Shown here: positions 22,733 to 36,200 of the stretch, piece by piece
How the letters are laid out: each line of letters starts with the position of its first letter
Position numbering within the stretch: the first letter of the stretch is position 1
Assembly (NCBI RefSeq): GCF_023898315.1
Contig: NC_064622.1
Coordinates: forward strand, 352,265,234 to 352,329,233
Direction: 5' to 3'
From: Schistocerca nitens
Lineage: Eukaryota > Arthropoda > Insecta > Orthoptera > Acrididae
DNA length: 64,000 nucleotides
Notes under the pieces: model-generated
Database searches by the model: none
What the model was told of the DNA's origin: nothing
What the model saw: the letters and a program-made list of their open reading frames with translations, nothing else
Program-made: the position numbers and the translations under genes

Positions 22733-24542
22733 AAATAACACATAAATTAAATGATAAACGAAAGTAGCCCTCATCTTTTGGAAAAGAGGAAGCTGCACTG
22801 AAGGGAATAATCAGGATGTAAGAATGGGAAATTAATGGCCGCAAACAAAGTGATTATGTTAATTATCGTTTCGAATGGAGACGGCAGTGTGCGAACGGTT
22901 CTTGATGCCTGATAATTAAATGAGATTGTGGTAACTGAAACTGAGTTCCCTGGTCGTGTTAAAAAACTAAGCAGAAAACTTAACACAATAAAATAGCTAT
23001 CAGAACGCGCGTCTCAGAAATCGAGGAAATATAGATTTACATTATAGTTTTTGTTAGTATTGTTTGGTTTCAAGATATCATTTTGTCCATTTGTGAGGGC
23101 AACGGAGCCGGGATTTTCGTTATAATAAATATATCATTTGATTATTGACGCCTGGGACGAAATTTTGAACATATCCGTTTGGGTGAAACAATACGAACTG
23201 ATGGAAAATGTCTTACTGGTTATCAAAACAGTGGGATGAAATGAAAGTTATGTGAGGCATTATTTTGACAATCCATTCACTTACTTGTTGGGTCAGAACC
23301 AACTTGTCAACGATGTATCCGCCACCTGTGCGCTTGCATTGGAGAGAAAACTTAATTCTAACAATATTAAAATTTATAACTTAATTATGCTATTGTCTCT
23401 GCTAGAATGTCTCACTTTCTATTCAATACTTTCTTACTATCTATCGCTGCAGCTACTGTTTTCGACTATTTATATGTTTCAGAAAAATTTTTTGTTACGA
23501 AAATTTTTCAACAGTATATTTTTCTGACCTAGTTAGGCATGTGGTCGACCTTCAATCATCATATTTTACCATCCTGGCAGGGTTGCCATTCTCTAACATT
23601 TTGCGTGGTGTCTGTTTGTTCGAAGTCGTGTCTCCCTACCACTTTTGCGCAACGATTCTCTGAGTGTACTTTTTAGGGAAGTGGCTAGTTTCAACCTGGG
23701 ACCTGTTGCTGGTAAGGAGACGCCGGACCACACATGACATGTAGAGTTCAGAAGGGTTCAGTGAGTCTAGCGGAGATATAATCAAATACTTAATGATTTC
23801 AGCATCATCTCCACTGCACTCGCTGTAAAAGAATCTTGATACTAAATAAATTTAGTGGAAGGGGTTCAAGGATTTCCTATTTTTATTTAGCTGGTAAAAT
23901 ACTGTCGAAAAAGCAGTTAAGTTTACCATTGGAATTTTTATTCTACTCACAAAACATTGTTTATAAATTGCGCTATTGATGAAAGGAAATATTTTTATAC
24001 AGGATGATAAAAACCAACTACGTTCAACAAAAATGTGAACGAATATTCCCTGAATGGGTTTCCAAGTTCTACAATGAATCGAAGGATGACCAATGCCATA
24101 TCACATCTATAATATAGGTTTAAATTAAGTTTCATAAAAGAGAAAACTATCAAAAACGGTCTACAGTGACCCTCAATTATCTTTAATTACTTATTTAACT
24201 TGTTGTAAATTACAGTGGCTGATGTGGCTTCTCAATAATTATATAACAGAAAAATCATTGTATTTCAGATTTTAACTTCTAATAGCAAATGTGACTACCA
24301 TGAAGTTTAATTGACGATCGACACTAGTATTGCATAAATATGGGGTGTATCAAATGAGACTTCTGCAGTTCTGAGTGAAGCCTTAAGAGCTCTTATGTGG
24401 CATCGCGTGCGTTCATAAACTTGTCGGTGGTTAATCAGCGTCAGGGGGCACAGCCGGCGCAGCTCCACATGCCTCACCGTCTTGGTAGCAACTCTCTCTA
24501 ATCTCTCCTTACTACAATTTTGCCAAAGTTGATTTAAGAAAA
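22733..24542. other. Unassigned intergenic DNA
   Basis: AT-rich, with no supportable gene. The only feature picked out is a weak SINE-like stretch at about 23670-23750. Confidence 0.4.
23670..23750 (-). mobile_element. Possible tRNA-SINE fragment
   Basis: The minus strand reads GTGTGGTCCGGCGTCTCC, later CAGGTCCCAGGTTGAAAC, an arrangement like a tRNA A-box region followed by a decayed B-box. It is short and without a recognised body or target duplication. Confidence 0.3.
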
Positions 24543-24712
24543 GGTATCTGGCTGTGTTTTCAACTGACCAATCAGCATCTCAATGTCAACTTTAAGCTCC
24601 GCCTACAAAAATTCTGTCTATCCAATGGGAAACGTTATATATTTCATGGTGGGGCAATGATTTTAATGTTTGCAACGTAAAAGAGCCGCGTATAGTCTCA
24701 CGCTAAAACTTG
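24543..24712 (+). repeat. Long inverted repeat, left arm
   Basis: About 170 bp from GGTATCTGGCTGTGTTTTC to GCTAAAACTTG, matching the reverse complement of 27091-27261 at roughly 85% identity by eye. It is followed directly by direct-repeat copy 1. Confidence 0.8.
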
Positions 24713-25263
24713 TGAAGGGATAAAGTGTAGGTAGTCTAACAGCATGAAATACTAAAATGCTATACACCACAAAACCACACAAAAATAAAAAACGAATTTG
24801 AGGATTCTTGTAGAAGTTAAGACTCAAAATATCTTAGAATTGTAACATGGAAAGGGTGCCGAAATTTGTAAAGCCTTTTAAAAAGGCATAAAACAATGTA
24901 GGTACTAGACATATGTTAGATGATCATAAGTAAAACTTTTTGTAAGAACCACTGAAAAACACTCCAGCAAGAATCAGAATCAACGACACACAAGTTGCAA
25001 GGAGAGAAGTATCAAGAAGGAAAAGAACATAATTAGCAAGACATGATTCCTACAAGGCAGAAGCGTCGAGAGAAGGGAAAGGACAGCGATACCAACAAAG
25101 GGGACTCCTATCAGAACTTGGCAGTAAATCTACTGCTAAGAGAACCCTGAAAAGACACGACACCAAAGGCCAGAGGCGTCCCGGGACGCTCCCACTCAGC
25201 GCAGGGAGCAAAAAACGGTCCGAGGAGAAGACTGCTTGGGCAAGCCACCACTGCAAAAAAAAT
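24713..25263 (+). repeat. Direct repeat D, copy 1 (about 550 bp)
   Basis: Starts GGGATAAAGTGTAGGTAGTC after the inverted arm and ends GGGCAAGCCACCACTGCAAA. It matches 27612-28170 over almost its whole length with scattered substitutions and small indels, about 85-90% by eye. No protein coding was recognised. Confidence 0.8.
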
Positions 25264-26442
25264 ATGTAAAAGTCACACTACTGCTATTAAACAGCATGCT
25301 GATGCACGAATGTGAAGAAAACTTCCACAAAGTAGAAATGACACATCCAAACATTTTATCAAACTGTTACTAGGAGGAGAACGTCAAAGCAACTAGTTAT
25401 CAATAAATATTCCCATATCCTGCCCAGAGAAGAACCAAGAATCAAGTAAGAAGATGAGAAAAAGCAGGAAGAACAGAAGTTGAAGATTTGCAAGATTGAT
25501 GCCAAGAAAGATGGGTGAAGAATAGACAACATACCTTCCCAAATCCCTATCCTATTGTAAACTAGTCATCTGCGAAATATTTCAACGAAAAACAACCGCT
25601 TTCAGTGACACACAACGATGACTTTCACACATACAAAGCCAGTAAACCACAAGATTCTGCACTCACAGCTCCATTCCATTATGGAACCTCCACAACAGCA
25701 ACACACAGTTGCAAATCCAATAAGGCATGACGAAAGAGGCTGTACATCAAATACTTGCCCACATCCATCTCGCTCCAGTCCATATACGTCATGAAAAAAA
25801 CAGTTGTCAACCTCATGTACAAACATTCAGAGGATCATGAAAATGTGTGAAATCATGTGATGTAGGAATTTTGAAAACGACGCGTGTGCAAAACTACATA
25901 AGTAAATCACACCATACAGCTAATAAACTACAAAATAACAGTCACTGACTATGGACTTAGATAAAAATAGACTATCGATAAAAATAAGTTATTAGTTTTG
26001 AAATGGACAGTGTATAAAGAACAAAAGTAAGGCATAATAAACACTAAAACTATATGCCACTTATTTTCTCCTCATAAAAATAAAAGAATAACTATATTTT
26101 ACTTATTTTCTCCTTACAAAAAAACGAATATAAAATTTACTTGTTGGATGTTTCACTTTCTAACATTTGTATCAATTGTCAAGATAATATCTCAATTTGT
26201 ATGTATGTATATTTCTTTGTCAAAGTAATTCTTGTAAATAATTCTTATTTGTTAGTGTAACAATATTGAAATGAGTGTCTAGAAACTAAAACACTTTACT
26301 TGTACATGATATTTAGACGAAGCGTTAGGAATAGGTTTTATTTAATTACTACATTTATAAAAAAAAACATTTCTAAGAAAATCTATGTGAAAGGCACCTC
26401 ACTATCAATAACAAACTTCTTAAGAAACAAACTTCACACTTA
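25264..26442. other. Unassigned AT-rich DNA inside the composite repeat locus
   Basis: Strongly AT-rich between the D copies, with short tandem-like pieces around 26060-26140 (CTTATTTTCTCCT repeated twice). No gene recognised. Confidence 0.4.
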
Positions 26443-26544
26443 AAGAAAGAAAATAATTAAAAATTAATAATGACAATAGCATTAAAATATTCTTCTCTTG
26501 TCAGTATAATCATATTTTTGAGAATAATGTGGAAGAATATAAAA
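26443..26544 (+). repeat. Secondary inverted repeat, left arm
   Basis: Runs from AAGAAAGAAAATAATTAAAA to GTGGAAGAATATAAAA and matches the reverse complement of 27262-27366. On that side it is continuous with the right arm of the long inverted repeat, so the right side carries the complete module and the left side has it in two separated halves. Confidence 0.75.
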
Positions 26545-27090
26545 ATATAAATTAGTAATACAAACTAGCATAGAACGAGAATAACGTGGCTGAACAGTAG
26601 GCAACAAAATTTAGATAAAGAAATAAATTTTGACTGACTTAGACTACGATTCAATTATTGCCTAACTTCGGTGCAAAAATTAAGTTCGAAGGATGTTGAT
26701 ATGTAAGGTGTCAGGCAAATCCAACACCTTCCATGAAAACCCTGACATGATAGCAAATCCGGCAGTATGTAACATAGCTCCAAATAAATCCTGACATTAA
26801 ATTAACCAAAGTAATACGATCAATGAGTGAGCAAGTAGAATACCACAGACTAACACAAGAACACCTAAATGCATGTCATACCTTCCCACCATGAAAAAGA
26901 TACAGTTCCAAGGGGAGAAACGAGAACAGAAGCCGAGAGCAGAGTCGTGTTAGCTAGAAGGCCCTATGATAAGGGACACCCACATCGCCCGCCGACCGCC
27001 AAGACCACGCCCCAGCCCATGTTAAACGATAGAGCCTTCCAGAAGAACAGTATAGATCTTACGATAACACTAAAAGGGCCACACCAGCTG

Positions 27091-27366
27091 CAAGTTTTAG
27101 CGTAAGACTATACGCATCTCTGTTACATAGCATACATTATAAAACATTGCCCCATAACGAAAAGTTTAACGTTTCTCATTGGATGGACAGAATTTTAGTA
27201 GGTGGAGCTTAAGGTTAACATTGAGACCCTGATTGGTCAGTTGAAAACACAGCCAGGTACCTTTTATATTCCTCCACATTATTCTCAAAAATATATTTAT
27301 ATTGACAAGAGAAGAATATTTTTATGCTATTATCATTATCAATTTTTAATTGCTTTCTTTCTTTTT
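27091..27366 (-). repeat. Complete inverted-repeat module (right arm of both inverted repeats)
   Basis: 27091-27261 is the reverse complement of 24543-24712, and 27262-27366 of 26443-26544, each with modest divergence. A GC-rich patch (about 26930-27080) precedes it. The unit is likely one transposon end present in several orientations. Confidence 0.8.
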
Positions 27367-27611
27367 TATGTGTCGAGAATTAGAAGGTATGTACAAAAGG
27401 GGGTATGGCCTCAACTCATGTTAGAAGTCCATAAAGAAATTGAGGAAAAAATTCACGAAGTTCAAGTAAGTAATCAGCACAATATTTCAAGTTTATGTTG
27501 CAGATAAGATCGTCAGGAGAACGAAGAATGAAGAGAGAGGAAGGTGGGAAAAAGAAAGTAGTTTCAATAAAAACAAAAATAACACCAATAGCAGCATAGA
27601 TTAAGGTGGAG

Positions 27612-28170
27612 GGATAAAGCATACATAGTCTAAGAGCATGAAATACTAAAATGCTATACACCACAAAACCACACAAAAATAAAAAAAGAATTTGAGGATT
27701 CTTGTAGAAGTTAAGACTCAAAATATCTTAGAATTGTAACATGGAAAGGGCGCCAAAATTTGTAAAGCTTTTTTAAAAGGCATAAAACAATGTACGTAAC
27801 AGGCATATGTTAGATGATTCTAAGTAAAACTTTTTGTAAGAACCATTGTAAAAAACTCCAGCAAGAACCAGCTGCAACGACCCACAAGTTGCAATGAGAG
27901 AAGTATCAAGAAAGAAAATTAGCAAAACTCGATTCCTACAAGGCAGAAGCAATAAGAGAAGGCAAAGGACAGCGAGACAAACAAAGAGCACGTGTATCCG
28001 AACTCGGCAGTAAATCTACTGCTAAGCAGAACCACAGAGTGGCGGAACCATGCAGAGACACGACACCGAAGTCCATATGGGTCCCAAGACTCTCCAACTC
28101 AGCAGAGCGAGCAAAAAACGGCCCGACGAAAAGACGGCTTGGGCAAGCCACCACTGGCAAAAATATGTGT
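27612..28170 (+). repeat. Direct repeat D, copy 2 (about 560 bp)
   Basis: Second copy of 24713-25263, beginning GGGATAAAGCATACATAGTC and ending GGCAAGCCACCACTGGCAAA, about 2.9 kb downstream in the same orientation. Small insertions distinguish it (for example around CAGAGTGGCGGAACCATGC). It ends about 190 bp before the hairpin that precedes the satellite. Confidence 0.8.
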
Positions 28171-28358
28171 TAATTGGCGACTCCATGGAGTGTCCTGTGC
28201 ACCACTACTAGATAATGGATATACTTGGAAGGAGAGACAGTATTGGTCATATTATTTTGTTTTATTAACCGCAAAATCGATTTTCAATCACTTAGAGACC
28301 ATCCTCAGTGCAGTAATATACAATTTAAATTGGTAGGCACTGGTGTCAACAAGCTTAC

Positions 28359-28395
28359 AGCGATCACATAAACTGAGCTAGTTTATGTGATCGCT
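28359..28395. repeat. Perfect hairpin at the left edge of the satellite
   Basis: AGCGATCACATAAACT (28359-28374), a 5-nt loop GAGCT, then the exact reverse complement AGTTTATGTGATCGCT (28380-28395). The first 17-bp-related satellite unit starts within about 15 bp. A perfect 16-bp stem beside decayed sequence suggests a recent or maintained structure, such as a transposon end or a recombination junction. Confidence 0.9.
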
Positions 28396-31300
28396 CTAAG
28401 TTTGTTTGTCCCGTACTTGCGATTGTCCCATACTTGCGTTTGTCCCATACTTGCGTTAGTCCCATAATTGCGTTTGTCCCATATTTGCATTTTTCCCATA
28501 TTTGCGTCTTTCCCATATTTGTGTTTTTCCCATATTTGCGTTTCGAGGAACAGGAAGATATAAGGTAACTAAACATTTGAAGTTAATGAAGCGCATAAGA
28601 GGCAGAACTGCAGATGTGGGGAACATTTGCTTTTTTTATGCATCTTCAATCTTCGCAGATTTTCGTTCTCAGTCTAATGCGTTTTATTAATTTCATATGT
28701 TTTGAACATAATTGCGTTTTTCCCATATTTGCGTTTTTTCCATATTTGCGATTTTCCCATATTTGCATTTTCTCCCATATTTGCGTTTTTCCCCATATTT
28801 GCGTTTTTCTCCATATTTGCGTTTTTCCCCATATTTGTGTTTTTCCTCATATTTGCGTTTTTCCCCTTATTTGCGTTTTTCGCCATATTTGCGTTATTCC
28901 CCATATTTGCGTCTTTCCCCACATCTGCGTTTTTACAGTATTTGCGTTTTTCCCCATATTTGCGTTTTTTCCCGTATTTGCGATTTTCCCCATATTTCCG
29001 TTTTCCCCATATTTGAGTTTTTTCCCTTATTTCCGTTTTTTGGCATATTTGCGTTTTTCGCCATATTGGCGTTTTTCCCCATATTTGCGTTTTTCCCCAT
29101 ATTTGCGTTATTCCCACATTTGCGTTTTTCCCCATATTTGCGTTTGTCCCATATTTGCGTTTATCCCATATTTGCGTTTGTCCCATATTTGCGTTTGTCC
29201 CATATTTGCATTTTTCCCATATTTGCGTTTTTCCCATATTTGTGTCTTTCCCATATTTGCGTTTTGAGGAACAGGATGATATGAGGTAACTAAACATTTG
29301 AAGTTAATGAAGCGCATAAGAGGGAGAACTGAAGATATGGGGAACATTTGTTTTTTTTATGCATCCCCAATTTTCCCAGATTTTCGTTCTCCCTCTAATG
29401 CGTTTTCTTAATTTCATATGTTTTGACCATAATTGCGTTTTTCTCATATTTGCGTTTTTTCCATATTTGCGATTTTCCCATATGTGCATTTTCTCCCATA
29501 TTTGCGTTTTTCCCTATATTTGCGTTTTTCCCCTTATCTGCGTTTTCCCCATATTTGCGTTTTTCCCCTTATTTGCGTTTTTCCCCATTCTTGCGTTTTT
29601 CCCCATATTTGCGTTTTTCCCAATAACTGTTTTTTCCCCATATTTTCGTTTTTTCCCATATTTGCGATTTTCCCCATATTTCCGTTTTTCCCCATATTTG
29701 CGTTTTTCTCCATATTTGCGTTTTTCCCCTTATTTGCGTTTTTTCCCATATTTGCGATATTCCCCATATTTCCCTTTTTCCCCATATTTGCGTTTTTCCC
29801 TATATATGTGTTTTTACCATATTTGTGTTTTTCCCACATTTGCGTTTTTCCCACATTTGCGTTTTTCCCATATTTCAGTTTTTCCAATATTTGCGTTTTT
29901 CCCATATTTGCTTTTTTCCCATATTTGCATTTTTCCCAAATTTGTGTTAATCCCATATTTGCGTTTTTAGCATATTTGCGTTTTTCCCATTCTGCGTTTT
30001 TCCCATATTTGCGTTTTTTCCCGTATTTGCGTTTTTCCCACATTTGCGTTTTTCCACATATTTGCGTTTTTGCCATATTTGCGTTTTTCCCACATTTGCG
30101 TTTTTCCCACATTGCCTTTTTCCCATATTTGCGTTTTTCCCACTACATTTGGGTTTTTCCCACATTTGCGTTTTTCCCATATTTGCGTTTTTCCCATATT
30201 TGCAGTTATCCCAGATTTGAGTTTTTCCATTATTTGCGTTATTGCCACATTTGCGTTTTTCCTAGATTTGCGATTTTCCCATATTTGCGTTTATCCCACA
30301 TCTGCGTTTTTCCCACATGTGCGTTTCTCCCACATTTACGTTTTTCCCATATTTACGTTTATCGCATATTTGCGTTTTTCCCATATTTGCGTTTTTTCCA
30401 TATTCGCGTTTTTCCCATGTATGCATTTTATGGAAGAGGCAGATATGAGGTAACTAAACATTTGAAGATAAAGAAGCGCGTAAGAGGGAGAACTGCAGAT
30501 GTGGAGAACATTTGCTTTTTTTTTTAAAACATCCCCAATACTCCCAAATTTTCGTTTTCCCTCTAATGGAATTTATTAAATTCATATGTTTTTTCCACAT
30601 TTGCGTTTTTCCCACATTCGCGTTTTTCCCACATTTGCGTTTCTCCCACATTTGCGTTTTCCCACATTTGCGTTTTTCCCACATTTGCGTTTTTCCCACA
30701 TTTGCGTTTTTCCCACTTTTGCGTTTTTCCCACATTTGCCTTTTTCCCACTTTTGCGTTTTTCTCATATTTGCGTTTTGCCCATATTTGCATTTTTCCCA
30801 TATTTGCGTTTTTCCCCATTATGCATTTATACCGTATTTGCGTTTATGCCATATTTGCATTTATCCCATATTTGCGTGTTTCCCACATTTGCGTTTTTCG
30901 CATATTTGCGTTTTTCCCAGATTTGCGTTTTTCCCACATTTGGGTTTTTCCCGCATTTGCGTTTTTCCCACATTTGCGTTTTTCCCACATTTTCGTTTTT
31001 CCCACATTTGCGTTTTTCCCACATTTGCGTTTTTCCCACATTTGCGTTTTTCCCACATTTGCGTTTTCCCCACATTTGCGTTTTCCCCACATTTGCGTTT
31101 TTCCCACATTTGCGTTTTTCCCACATTTGCGTTTTTCCCACATTTGCGTTTTACCTATATTTTCGTGTTTCCCACATTTTCGTTTTGCCCTTATCTGCAT
31201 TTTGAGGAACAGGCAGATATGAGGTAACTAAACATTTGAAGTTAATACAGCGCATAAGAGGGGGAGAACTGCAGATGTGGGGAACATTCGCTTTTTTTAT

Positions 31301-33244
31301 GCATCCCCAAAATTCCCAAATTTTCTTTCCCCCTCTAATAAGTTTTATTAAATTCATATGTTTTTCCCCACATTTCCGTTTCTCCCATATTTCCGTTTCT
31401 CCCATATTTCCGTTTCTCCCATATTTCCGTTTCTCCCATATTTCCGTTTCTCCCATATTTGCGTTTTTCCCATATTTGCGTTTTTCCCATATTTGCGTTT
31501 TTGCCACATTTGCGTTTTTGCCACATTTGCGTTTTTGCCACATTTGCGTTTTTCCCACATTCGCGTTTTTCCTGTATTTGCATTTTGCGGATGAGCCAGA
31601 TATGAGGTAACTAAATATTTGAAGTTAATGAAGCGCAAAAGAGGGAGAACTGCAGATGTGGTGAACATTTGCTTCTTTAATGCATCCCCAAAATTTCCTC
31701 ATTTTCATTTCCCTCTAATGCATTTATTAAAATCAAATGTTTACCCACATATGCGTTTTTGCCTTATTTGCGTTTTTACCATATTTGCGTTTTTACCATA
31801 TTTGCGTTTTTCCCATATTTGCGTTTCTCCCATATTTGCGTTTTTCCCATACTTGCGTTTTTCCCGTATTTGCGTTTTTCCCATATTTGCGTTTTTCCCA
31901 TATTTGCGTTTTTCTCACATTTGCGTTTTTCCCACATTTGCATTTTTCCCACATTTGCTTTTTTCCCCACATTTATGTTTTTCCCACATTTATGTTTTTC
32001 CCACATTTATGTTTTTCCCACATTTATGTTTTTCCCACATTTATGTTTTTCCCACATTTATGTTTTTCCCTTATTTGCATTTTGAGGAAGAACTGCAGAT
32101 GTGAGGAACTATTATTATTTTTATACATCTCCAATATTCCCACATTTTCGTTTCCCCTCTAATGAATTTTATCAAATTCATACGTTTTTCCCACATTTAC
32201 GTTTTCCTCACATTTGCTTTTTTCCCACATATGCGTTTTTCCCATATTTGTGATTTTCCTGTATTTGCTTTTTTCCCCCATTCGCGTTTTTCCCATATTT
32301 GGGTTTTACTCATATTTGCCACATTTGCGTTATTCCCACATTTGCCATTTTCCCTTATTTGCGTTTTTCACATATTTGTGTTTTTCCCACATTTGCGTTT
32401 TTCCTATATTTACGTTTATCCCACATTTGCATTTTTCTTATATTTGCGTTTTTCCCACATTTGTGTTATTCCTATATTTGCGTTATTCCTATATTTGCGT
32501 TTTCCCCAACATTCGCCTTTTTCCCCCATTCGGGTTTTTCCCACATTCGCGTTTTTCCCATATTTGCATTTTTCCCACATTTCCGTTTTTCTCACATTTG
32601 CGTTTTTCCCTCATTTGCGTTTTTCCCATATTTGCGTTTTTCCCTCATTTGCGTTTTTCCCTCATTTGGGTTTTTCCCATATTTACGTTTTTCCCACATT
32701 TGCGTTTTTCCCTCATTTGCGATTTTCCCACATTTGCGTTTTTCCCACATTTGCGTTTTTGCCTTATTTGCGTTTTTACCATATTTGCGTTTTTCCCATA
32801 TTTGCGTTTTTCCCATATTTGCGTTTTTCCCATATTTGCGTTTTTCCCACATTTGTGTTTTTCCCACATTTGCGTTTTTCCCACATTTGCGTTTTTCCCA
32901 CATTTGCGTTTTTCCCACATTTGCGTTTTTCACACATTTCCAATTTTCCCACATTTGCGTTTTTCCTATATTTGCGTTTTTCCCACATTTGCGTTTTTCC
33001 CATATTTGCGTTTTCCCATATTTGCGTTTTCCCATATTTGCGTTTTCCCATATTTTTCCGACATTTATGTTTTTCCCTTTTTGCATTTTGAGGAACATGC
33101 AGATATGAGGTAACTAAAAATTTGCAGTTGATGAAGTGCATAAGAGGAAGAACTGCAGATGTGGGGAACTATTATTATTTTTATACATCTCCAATATTCC
33201 CACATTTTCGTTTCCCCTCTAATGAATTTTATCAAATTCATACG
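28396..33244. repeat. Array edge block with long-form spacer A
   Basis: The left edge has the most diverged monomers (GTCCCATACTTGCG, TTCCCCATATTTGCG of 17-18 bp, CCCATATTTCCGTTTCT, CCCACATTTATGTTTTT). Long-form A spacers start at about 28545, 29266, 30430, 31204, 31588 and 33090, with a shortened one at 32084. Divergence of monomers and spacers is higher here than in the interior, as expected at an array edge reached less often by homogenisation. Confidence 0.85.
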
Positions 33245-36200
33245 TTTTTCCCACATTTGTGTTTTCCTCACATTTGCGTTTTTCCCACATATGCGTTTTT
33301 CCCATATTTGTGATTTTCCTATATTTGCTTTTTTCCCTCATTTGCGTTTTTCCCATATTTGGGTTTTTCCCATTTTCTCGTTTTTCCTATATTTTCGTTT
33401 ATCCCACATTTGCGTTTTTCTATATTTACGTTTATCCCACATTTGCGTTTTTCTGATATTTGCGTTTATCCCACATTTGCGTTATTCCTATTTTTGCGTT
33501 TTTCCCACATTCGCGTTTTTCCCACATTCGCGTTTTTCCCACATTCGGGTTTTTCCCTCATTTGCGTTTTTCCCATATTTGGGTTTTACTCATATTTGCG
33601 TATTTGCCACATTTGCGTTATTCCCACATTTGCAATTTTCCCTTATTTGCGATTTTCCCACATTTGCGATTTTACCACTTTTGAGTTTTTCCCACTTTTG
33701 CGTTTTTCCCACTTTTGCGTTTTTCCCACTTTTGCGTTTTTCCCACTTTTGCGTTTCTCCCACTTTTGCGTTTCTCCCACATTTCCTTTTTTTCCCACAT
33801 TTATGTTTTTCCCACATTTATGTTTTTCCCACATTTATGTTTTTCCCAAATTTATGTTTTTCCCATATTTGCATTTTTCCCACGTTTCCGTTTTTCTCGC
33901 ATTTGCAATTTTCCCTTATTTGCGATTTTCCCACATTTGCGATTTTCCCACATTTGCGATTTTCCGACATTTGCGATTTTCCCACATTTCCGTTTTCCCC
34001 ATATTTGCGTTTTCCCCATATTAGCGTTTTCCCCATATTTGCGTTTTCCCCATATTTGCGTTTTCCCCATATTTGCGTTTTCCCCATATTTGCGTTTTCC
34101 CCATATTTGCGTTTTCCCCATATTTGCGTTTTCCCCATATTTGCGTTTTTCCCATATTTGCGTTTTTCCCATATTTGCGTTTTTCCCATATTTGCATTTA
34201 TCCCATATTTGCATTTATCCCATACTTGAGTTTTTCCCATATTTTCGTAATTGAGAAAGAGGCAACTGCAGATGTTGGGAACATTTGCTTTTTTTATGCA
34301 TCCCCAGTATTCCCACATTTTCATTTTCCCTCTAATGCGTTTTATTAAATTCGTATGTATTTCCCATATTTGCGTTTTTCCCATATTTGCGTTTTTCCCA
34401 CATTTGCGTTTTTCCCACATTTGCGTTTTTCCCACATTTGCGTTTTTCCAACATTTGTGTTTTTCCCAGATTTGTGTTTTTCCCAGATTTGCGTTTTTCC
34501 CATATTTGCGTTTTTCCCATATTTTCGTTTTTCCCATATTTGGGTTTTTCCCACATTTTTGTTTATCCCATATTTGTGTTTATCCCATATTTGCGTTTAT
34601 CCCACATTTGCGTTTTTCCCACATTTGCGTTTTTCCCACATTTGCGTTTTTCCCACATTTGCGTTTTTCCCACATTTGCGTTTTTCCCCCATTTGAGTTA
34701 TTCCCACATTTGCGTTTATCCCATAATTGCTTTTTTCCCATATTTGCGTTTTTCCCATATTTGCGTTTTTCTCATATTTGCATATTTCCCACATTTGTGT
34801 TTTTCCCAGATTTGCAATTTTCCCATAGTTCCGTTTTTTCCCATAGTTGCGTTCTTCCCAGATTTGCGTTATTCCCAGATTTGCGTTTTTGCCAGATTTG
34901 CGTTTTTCCCAATTATGCATTTATCCCGTATTTGCGTTTATCCCGTATTTGCGTTTATCCCGTATTTGCGTTTATCCCGTATTTGCGTTTATCCCGCATT
35001 TGCGTGCATCCCGTATTTGCGTTTATCCTGTATTTGCGTTTATCCCGTATTTGCGTTTTTCCCACATTTGCGTTTATCCCACATTTGCGTTTTTCCCACA
35101 TTTGCGTTTTTCCCACATTTGCGTTTTTCCCACATTTGCGTTTTTCCCACATTTGCGATTTTCCCACATTTGCGTTTTTCCCACATTTGCGTTTTTCGAA
35201 TATTAGCGTTTTTCTCACATTTGCGTTTTTCCCATATTTGCATTTATCCCATATTTGAGTTTTTCCCATATTATCGTAATTGAGAAAGAGGCAACTGCAG
35301 ATGTTGGGAACATTTGCTTTTTTTATGCATCCCCAGTATTCCCACATTTTCATTTTCCCTCTAATGCGTTTTATTAAATTCGTATGTATTTCCCATATTT
35401 GCGTTTTTCCCATATTTGCGTTTTTCCCATATTTGCGTTTTTCCCATATTTGCGTTTTTCCCATATTTGCGTTTTCCCATATTTGCGTTTTTCCCATATT
35501 TGCGTTTTTCCCATATTTGCGCCTTTCCCATATTTGAACTTTTCCCATATTTGCGCTTTTCCCATATTTGCGCTTTTCCCACATTTGCGCTTTTCCCACA
35601 TTTGCGCTTTTCCCACATTTGCGCTTTTCCCACATTTGCGCTTTTCCCACATTTGCGCTTTTCCCACATTTGCGCTTTTCCCACATTTGCGCTTTTCCCA
35701 CATTTGCGCTTTTCTCACATTTGCGCTTTTCCCACATTTGCGCTTTTCCCACATTTGCGCTTTTCCCACATTTGCGTTTTTCCCACATTTGCGTTTTTCC
35801 CACATTTGCGTTTTTCCCACATTTGCGTTTTTCCCACATTTGCGTTTTTCCCACATTTGCATTTATCCCATATTTGAGTTTTTCCCATATTTTCGTGTTT
35901 GAGGAAGAGGCAACTGCAGATGTTGGGAACATTTGCTTTTTTTATGCATCCCCAATATTCCCACATTTTCATTTTCCCTCTAATGCGTTTTATTAAATTC
36001 GAATGTTTTTCCCTCATTCGCGTTTATCCCATATTCGCGTTTAACCCATATTTGCGTGTTTCCCATATTTGCATATTTCCCACATTTCTGTTTTTCCCAG
36101 ATTTGCGATTTTCCCATAATTGCGTTTTTCCCAGATTTGCGTTTTTCCCATATTTGCGTTTTCCCCATATTTGCGTATTTCTCAGATTTGCGATTTTCCC

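Noticed and set aside
24713-28170. D1 and D2 as the two LTRs of an LTR retrotransposon
   Set aside because: No TG...CA ends, primer-binding site, polypurine tract or coding region between them, and the inverted arms do not fit that layout.
28359-28398. Definite Helitron 3' end
   Set aside because: The hairpin is suggestive, but no CTRR terminus lies at the usual distance after the stem and no Rep/helicase coding is present, so it is kept only as a hypothesis.
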